A stretch of DNA of 34,050 bases. It comes from CAYWJA01 sp964458485. GTDB lineage: Bacteria; Patescibacteriota; Gracilibacteria; UM-FILTER-43-11. The notes beneath the pieces were generated by a model. It saw only the letters and a program-made list of their open reading frames with translations. It was not told the origin of the DNA and ran no database searches. Positions 31,078-34,050 of the stretch are shown here, piece after piece (position 1 is the stretch's first letter; each line of letters starts with the position of its first letter). A program made the translations under genes and the position numbers. Location of the stretch: contig CAYWJA010000017.1 in assembly GCA_964458485.1 (NCBI GenBank), forward strand, positions 1 to 34,050. Direction: 5' to 3'.

Positions 31078-31105
31078 ATCATTTTAAAAATTCTTAAACT
31101 ATATC

Positions 31106-31411
31106 TTATAATCCCCGGTATAACCTACGCCACTCATGTGGAGATAATCTACTGATAAAATCCTGCATCAGCCAACCGTCAATCTTAATCCCCTGTGATA
31201 CATGTCTAGCTAAAGGTTTTTCATATAAAACTCCTGTGGTATGTATTCTTCTGGCTAGATCACGTCTCATGGCTGTAACAAGTGCTGTTTGTGAACCAAG
31301 AAACCTCCAAATGCGAGGCTGATCTTCAATTTTATGTTCCACCAATGTTACTAGGCTTGATCTGCCTGCAGGTGTTCTATCTCCGCGTTCGTAATATAGA
31401 TATTTGGGCAT
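31106..31411 (-). CDS. Unknown protein, paralogue of the gene at 30655
   Basis: The 101-residue protein begins MPKYLYYERGDRTPAGRSS, followed by VTLVEHKIEDQPRIWRFLGS, then QTAL, RRDLARRIHTTGVLYE and a C-terminal HEWRRLYRGL. By eye roughly 45 percent of positions match its neighbour in the shared core, with nearly identical GDxTPAGRSxxVTL and WRFLGSQxAL blocks. The paralogue pair suggests local duplication. It lies 23 bp downstream of the 635-residue gene at 31435, on the same strand, so the two are probably co-transcribed. No known domain, signal peptide or membrane span is visible. Confidence 0.72.
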   Translation of the reverse strand: MPKYLYYERGDRTPAGRSSLVTLVEHKIEDQPRIWRFLGSQTALVTAMRRDLARRIHTTGVLYEKPLARHVSQGIKIDGWLMQDFISRLSPHEWRRLYRGL

Positions 31412-31434
31412 AGGAGGGTATAATTAATATTTTT

Positions 31435-33342
31435 TTATTTAATATCACTTAATAACTTTTCAAAATTAAGTTCTTTTAAATGTTCCTTAGCTTGTTCCGC
31501 AATTGTACCTGGTGCACCTTCGTTGTATTCGAAAGTATTCAAATGCGAAATAACGTCATTAAATGGCTGAGGATACTCGCTAGGTATTATTTTAGTTACA
31601 TTGCTTTTTAATGATTCAATGTTTTTTAAAATTATTTCATCTTTGGTATTCGGCCAAAATGAGAAAGATGCAATAGTCTCTGCAAATTCTTCATGAACTC
31701 TGAATAATATCGTAATTGCATGTGCTTTTGTTGCAACTTTTCTACGCTTTTCTAAAAATCCCTCCCCCTTAATACTGCTCATCCGCCTAATACAATCCTT
31801 AATTCTTACCGCATATACATTAAAAGGCCTTACTGTTAATTTATCTAAACTCTTTTCAAGCGCCTTAAATTCACTATGATCTGAGGGACTACCATTGGCA
31901 TAATTTTCAAAAGCTTTTCCATAACTATATAAAGTCTGCGAGGATGGCGTGATCATATTCAATAAAGCTGTTCTATTCTCAGGATAAGCCAATGATTGAT
32001 TCGATGCCTCTCTGATGCGTGAATCTACATCGTTTAGAATTCTAACCATCCTTGCACGACTAGCGCCAATATTTTCTCTACCTAATTTATCTTTAAGATC
32101 TTTAATACAACCTAGGCATTCCTTATAGTCTTTTTTATAAAAATTTCTAAATCTCTTCAGGTTTTCAACAAAATCAGTAAGCTCCCTAATTAAACTTGCT
32201 TTATTTTTTTCATAATTATCATCTGTTTTTTTCAGATTTAACATTTTATCAAATAAAACATCTAAATTATGTTTTGCTGTACCCACTTCACCTAATTCAA
32301 CTTCAAATTTTCTCTCTACATGTCCCGCCTGCCTCAATGCGCTATAAGCACTATCAAAAACCATAGGTGTTCTTTGTCTTTCATTCGGTGCTGTACTTGT
32401 ATCTGTAACAGGCATAATGATTTTACCCGTATTTCTATCTATTTCTTTACCATCCGGCGGACCTACTACAAGCAATCTATAATTCCTTTTACCTCCATCT
32501 GGAACTAATGTCATAGGTGTACATCTTTTGAGTACATCTTTTAATGCCCCAACAAGTCCACGCTTATGCTGCAAGGCTTCTAATTCATTTGAATCTTCTT
32601 TAGGCAATTTAAACCCAAGGCCTTCTAGTAAGGTATCTGATATTCTTGCAGGATCAAATGGAATTGGGTCGATTAATTTTGGGTCATCAAAATTTGCATT
32701 TATATCGCGTGGGAGACCTCTGTACTCTAATCTTACAAACATATCCATCACCACTTTTAAGAGTGAGTTTATTTGCCTGTCTTGAAATCTGCGTCTATTA
32801 CGATGTGCGTCAAGCCATGTTCTTTTTCCTTTTTTAACATTTGTATTAAATTGATCCAAATACTTATGTCGCTTGGATTGCTCAACAGATGGATTAAATC
32901 CTCTTATTTTAGGCAGTAATGCTCTAAGTTGTTTTATGTCAGAATTTAATTTATCTCTATCTTTAGACTGAGAATCGATTAAATCAAGTTTATTTTGAAT
33001 AAGGGTTAATATTCTGTCTACACCTGCCCCCTCTCTAATATCAGTGGCAATATGCTGTCCTGCAAAATCATCTTCCATTTCTTCGTTAACATCATTAAAT
33101 CTTAATTCATCATCCTGCATAGGCCCTATTATAGATCGTGTATCTACTGTCTCATCATCCAGATATCCCTCATCGGCGTAAGTCTCTGCTAAAGCTATGT
33201 CATCACCGCGCCTCTCTGCCAGTGCGAGATGTTCTTTTAAAATCCTTCTTGATTCAGTGATCTGAATAGTTAATCTATCCCGCTTTGCTACGTCTTTTGC
33301 AAGCTTTGCTGATTCCTGATCGTGTAATTCTGGGTATTCCAT
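31435..33342 (-). CDS. Large mostly helical protein of unknown function
   Basis: I do not recognise this protein. I start at the ATG at 33342 (MEYPELHDQESAKLAKDVAK), giving 635 residues. The in-frame TTG at 33369 adds a hydrophobic stub. The sequence is strongly helical and charged, with coiled-coil-like stretches (about 10-50, 110-160, 370-410 and 530-600). A Gly/Pro-containing middle (about 215-340) includes RNYRLLVVGPPDGKEIDR, which could be a small beta unit. There is no Walker, nuclease or kinase motif, signal peptide or membrane span. Cys residues occur in KECLGCIKD (about 417-425) but no zinc knuckle is formed. It heads the minus-strand cassette with the two small paralogues and has its own promoter. 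A cytoplasmic scaffold is one guess; no function is assigned. Confidence 0.75.
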   Translation of the reverse strand: MEYPELHDQESAKLAKDVAKRDRLTIQITESRRILKEHLALAERRGDDIALAETYADEGYLDDETVDTRSIIGPMQDDELRFNDVNEEMEDDFAGQHIATDIREGAGVDRILTLIQNKLDLIDSQSKDRDKLNSDIKQLRALLPKIRGFNPSVEQSKRHKYLDQFNTNVKKGKRTWLDAHRNRRRFQDRQINSLLKVVMDMFVRLEYRGLPRDINANFDDPKLIDPIPFDPARISDTLLEGLGFKLPKEDSNELEALQHKRGLVGALKDVLKRCTPMTLVPDGGKRNYRLLVVGPPDGKEIDRNTGKIIMPVTDTSTAPNERQRTPMVFDSAYSALRQAGHVERKFEVELGEVGTAKHNLDVLFDKMLNLKKTDDNYEKNKASLIRELTDFVENLKRFRNFYKKDYKECLGCIKDLKDKLGRENIGASRARMVRILNDVDSRIREASNQSLAYPENRTALLNMITPSSQTLYSYGKAFENYANGSPSDHSEFKALEKSLDKLTVRPFNVYAVRIKDCIRRMSSIKGEGFLEKRRKVATKAHAITILFRVHEEFAETIASFSFWPNTKDEIILKNIESLKSNVTKIIPSEYPQPFNDVISHLNTFEYNEGAPGTIAEQAKEHLKELNFEKLLSDIK

Positions 33343-33393
33343 AATAAGTAGTGAAAAACTAGTTCCCAATTGGTTAATTTATATTTGGATGCT

Positions 33394-33422
33394 ATTTTAA
33401 TATAGTTTTATAGATATGGCAA
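33394..33422 (-). promoter_or_regulatory. Promoter before the 635-residue gene
   Basis: On the minus strand TTGCCA (33417-33422) is 17 bp from TAAAAT (33394-33399), about 52 bp before the ATG. Same box types as at the pilin gene. Confidence 0.55.
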
Positions 33423-33438
33423 ACTTTTATATCCGTAA

Positions 33439-33458
33439 AATGGTGCGCCCAGAGGGAT
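33439..33458 (-). repeat. Second copy of the tRNA-Arg 3' end including CCA
   Basis: The 20 nt at 33439-33458 are identical to 33751-33770, which cover the last 15 nt of the tRNA body, the CCA end and 2 nt beyond. This is the form of direct repeat left by integration at a tRNA 3' end. No integrase is in the window. Confidence 0.75.
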
Positions 33459-33595
33459 ATTCTTACATTCTCCAGTATACCATTCGCTAACGCTCAGGTA
33501 TACCGTCCGAGGTCGAGCGCTCAAATAGTCGTTTATCCTCGCCTTGCTCGAATTACTTCTTTTTCGCGGCGAACCCTTGGGGTTCTCATCCCTCT
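33451..33595 (-). ncRNA. Putative structured RNA element closed by AGAGGGAT/ATCCCTCT
   Basis: AGAGGGAT (33451-33458) pairs exactly with ATCCCTCT (33588-33595), so the closing stem uses bases of the duplicated tRNA end. Inside are GAACCC-TTG-GGGTTC (33571-33585), GTATACC/GGTATAC arms around CGCTAACG (about 33475-33506) and CGAGG/CCTCG words. It is GC-richer than its surroundings. A transcribed, folded RNA is an inference. It could instead be a DNA-level hairpin element. Confidence 0.4.
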
Positions 33596-33619
33596 TATTA
33601 ACGCACCATAAAAGGGGGT

Positions 33620-33667
33620 CCCCACAGGATGCGAGGCAAGGAAGCAGGAGAGGGGTATCCTGTGGGG
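33620..33667. repeat. 11-bp inverted repeat CCCCACAGGAT/ATCCTGTGGGG
   Basis: Arms at 33620-33630 and 33657-33667 enclose a 26-nt loop. The flanking GGGGTCCCC and GGGGCCCC give further self-complementary options. Part of the hairpin-rich tract downstream of the tRNA. Confidence 0.7.
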
Positions 33668-33672
33668 TGGGG

Positions 33673-33749
33673 CCCCAAAATAGATGTAAATCGAAGAATT
33701 CTCTGAAGTAAAACGAAAGAGAATTCGTAGGCTGAAATCTATTTTGGGG
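33673..33749. repeat. Nested inverted repeat next to the tRNA 3' end
   Basis: CCCCAAAATAGAT (33673-33685) is the exact reverse complement of 33737-33749. Inside, GAATTCTCT (33696-33704) pairs with AGAGAATTC (33718-33726). It begins 4 bp past the tRNA CCA end. Confidence 0.75.
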
Positions 33750-33752
33750 TAA

Positions 33753-33829
33753 TGGTGCGCCCAGAGGGATTCGAACCCCCGACACCCGGTTCCGAAGACC
33801 GGTGCTCTAATCCGCTGAGCTATGGGCGC
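33753..33829 (-). tRNA. tRNA-Arg, anticodon TCG, with encoded CCA
   Basis: On the minus strand it folds as a standard cloverleaf. The acceptor stem is GCGCCCA/TGGGCGC with discriminator A and CCA. The D arm is GCTC/GAGC. The anticodon stem CCGGT/ACCGG encloses loop CTTCGGA, giving anticodon TCG (reads CGA, Arg). The variable loop is GTGTC, and the T arm GGGGG-TTCGAAT-CCCTC has one wobble. Length is 77 with CCA. Its 3' end is repeated at 33439-33458. Confidence 0.95.
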
Positions 33830-33885
33830 ATAAGCATGACAAAAAACAGATTAGCAGAAATTCTGATTTTGGTCATCTAATTTTA

Positions 33886-34050
33886 CTAAACAACCACCCT
33901 ACTCTCCATAACTGTTGCAACCTCATGGCGGTAGGGTTTTACAATTACACCAACAGAATGTGGAAGGATTATATTTCCTCTTATGTGTGTTTCAGCCATT
34001 ACAGTATATTTATGAAGCAAGTCACGAAGTCTTTCTGCGGTGTTATCAAA
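33886..34050 (-). CDS. C-terminal end of an unrecognised protein, truncated by the window
   Basis: An open minus-strand frame enters from the right edge and stops with TAG at 33886-33888. It gives 54 residues, FDNTAERLRDLLHKYTVMAE and then THIRGNIILPHSVGVIVKPY, ending RHEVATVMESRVVV. Codon use and the alternation of helical and beta stretches look like a genuine protein. No family is recognised from this fragment. It lies upstream of the tRNA gene on the same strand. Confidence 0.6.
   Translation of the reverse strand, partial: FDNTAERLRDLLHKYTVMAETHIRGNIILPHSVGVIVKPYRHEVATVMESRVVV

Noticed and set aside
33439..33458. Second tRNA gene
   Set aside because: Only the last part of the T arm, acceptor strand and CCA are present. 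The D and anticodon arms are missing.
33408..33785. 125-residue minus-strand frame across the tRNA 3' end
   Set aside because: It translates the tRNA (VRIPLGAP) and the hairpin tract, and ends with the second tRNA-end copy. It is a readthrough artefact of the repeats and not a protein with its own support.

Overview
The window looks like chromosome of a Candidate Phyla Radiation (Patescibacteria) bacterium. The case is by inference: AT-rich sequence, standard stop codons, a type IV secretion/pilus-like set (VirB6-like, TraD/VirD4-like, VirB2-like), a PrmC with NLPY instead of NPPY, many starts without a Shine-Dalgarno sequence, and dense families of palindromic intergenic repeats. I cannot fix the lineage.

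Layout. 1-6055: an envelope/T4SS-like block (Gln-rich small protein, VirB6-like channel, convergent TraD/VirD4-like ATPase). 6445-15242, all minus strand: a conserved unknown, a PfkB sugar kinase, a large Ig/FN3/EGF surface protein, PrmC, a secreted 3D-domain protein with three peptidoglycan-binding repeats, and an M24 peptidase. 15319-17111, plus strand: small protein, PurC and a class II-type PurE. 17344-21000, minus strand: EF-Ts, a Tic20-like membrane protein, S2, and an RNA m5U methyltransferase. 21164-24445: two GT2 glycosyltransferases, an autoregulated RHH protein and an RmlA-like nucleotidyltransferase. 24529-28117: ProRS, a VirB2-like pilin and an AI-2E-family transporter. 28200-30648: queE, queC, a GIY-YIG nuclease and queF (preQ1 branch of queuosine synthesis). 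30655-33342, minus strand: three unrecognised genes, two of them paralogues. 33439-33829: tRNA-Arg(TCG) followed by a hairpin-rich stretch ending in a second copy of the tRNA 3' end. 33886-34050: the end of a truncated gene.

Main observations. (1) A leader module (a hairpin with a 13-14 nt loop plus 12-bp repeats, consensus CCWATWGGATCM) occurs three times, each time directly before a gene for an exported or envelope protein. In two copies a promoter sits just upstream, so the module should be transcribed as a 5' UTR. Reading through the repeats creates false N-termini that hide the signal peptides. (2) Palindromic repeat families lie between genes and also in frame inside several genes (VirB6-like, TraD-like, RNA methyltransferase, Tic20-like). 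(3) Almost every spacer carries its own vocabulary of short words in inverted orientation. The extreme case is a perfect 31-bp inverted repeat filling the purE/tsf convergent gap. (4) The tRNA-Arg 3' end is duplicated around a structured, probably RNA-forming element. (5) The three-gene unknown cassette at 30655-33342 has its own promoters and no family I can name.
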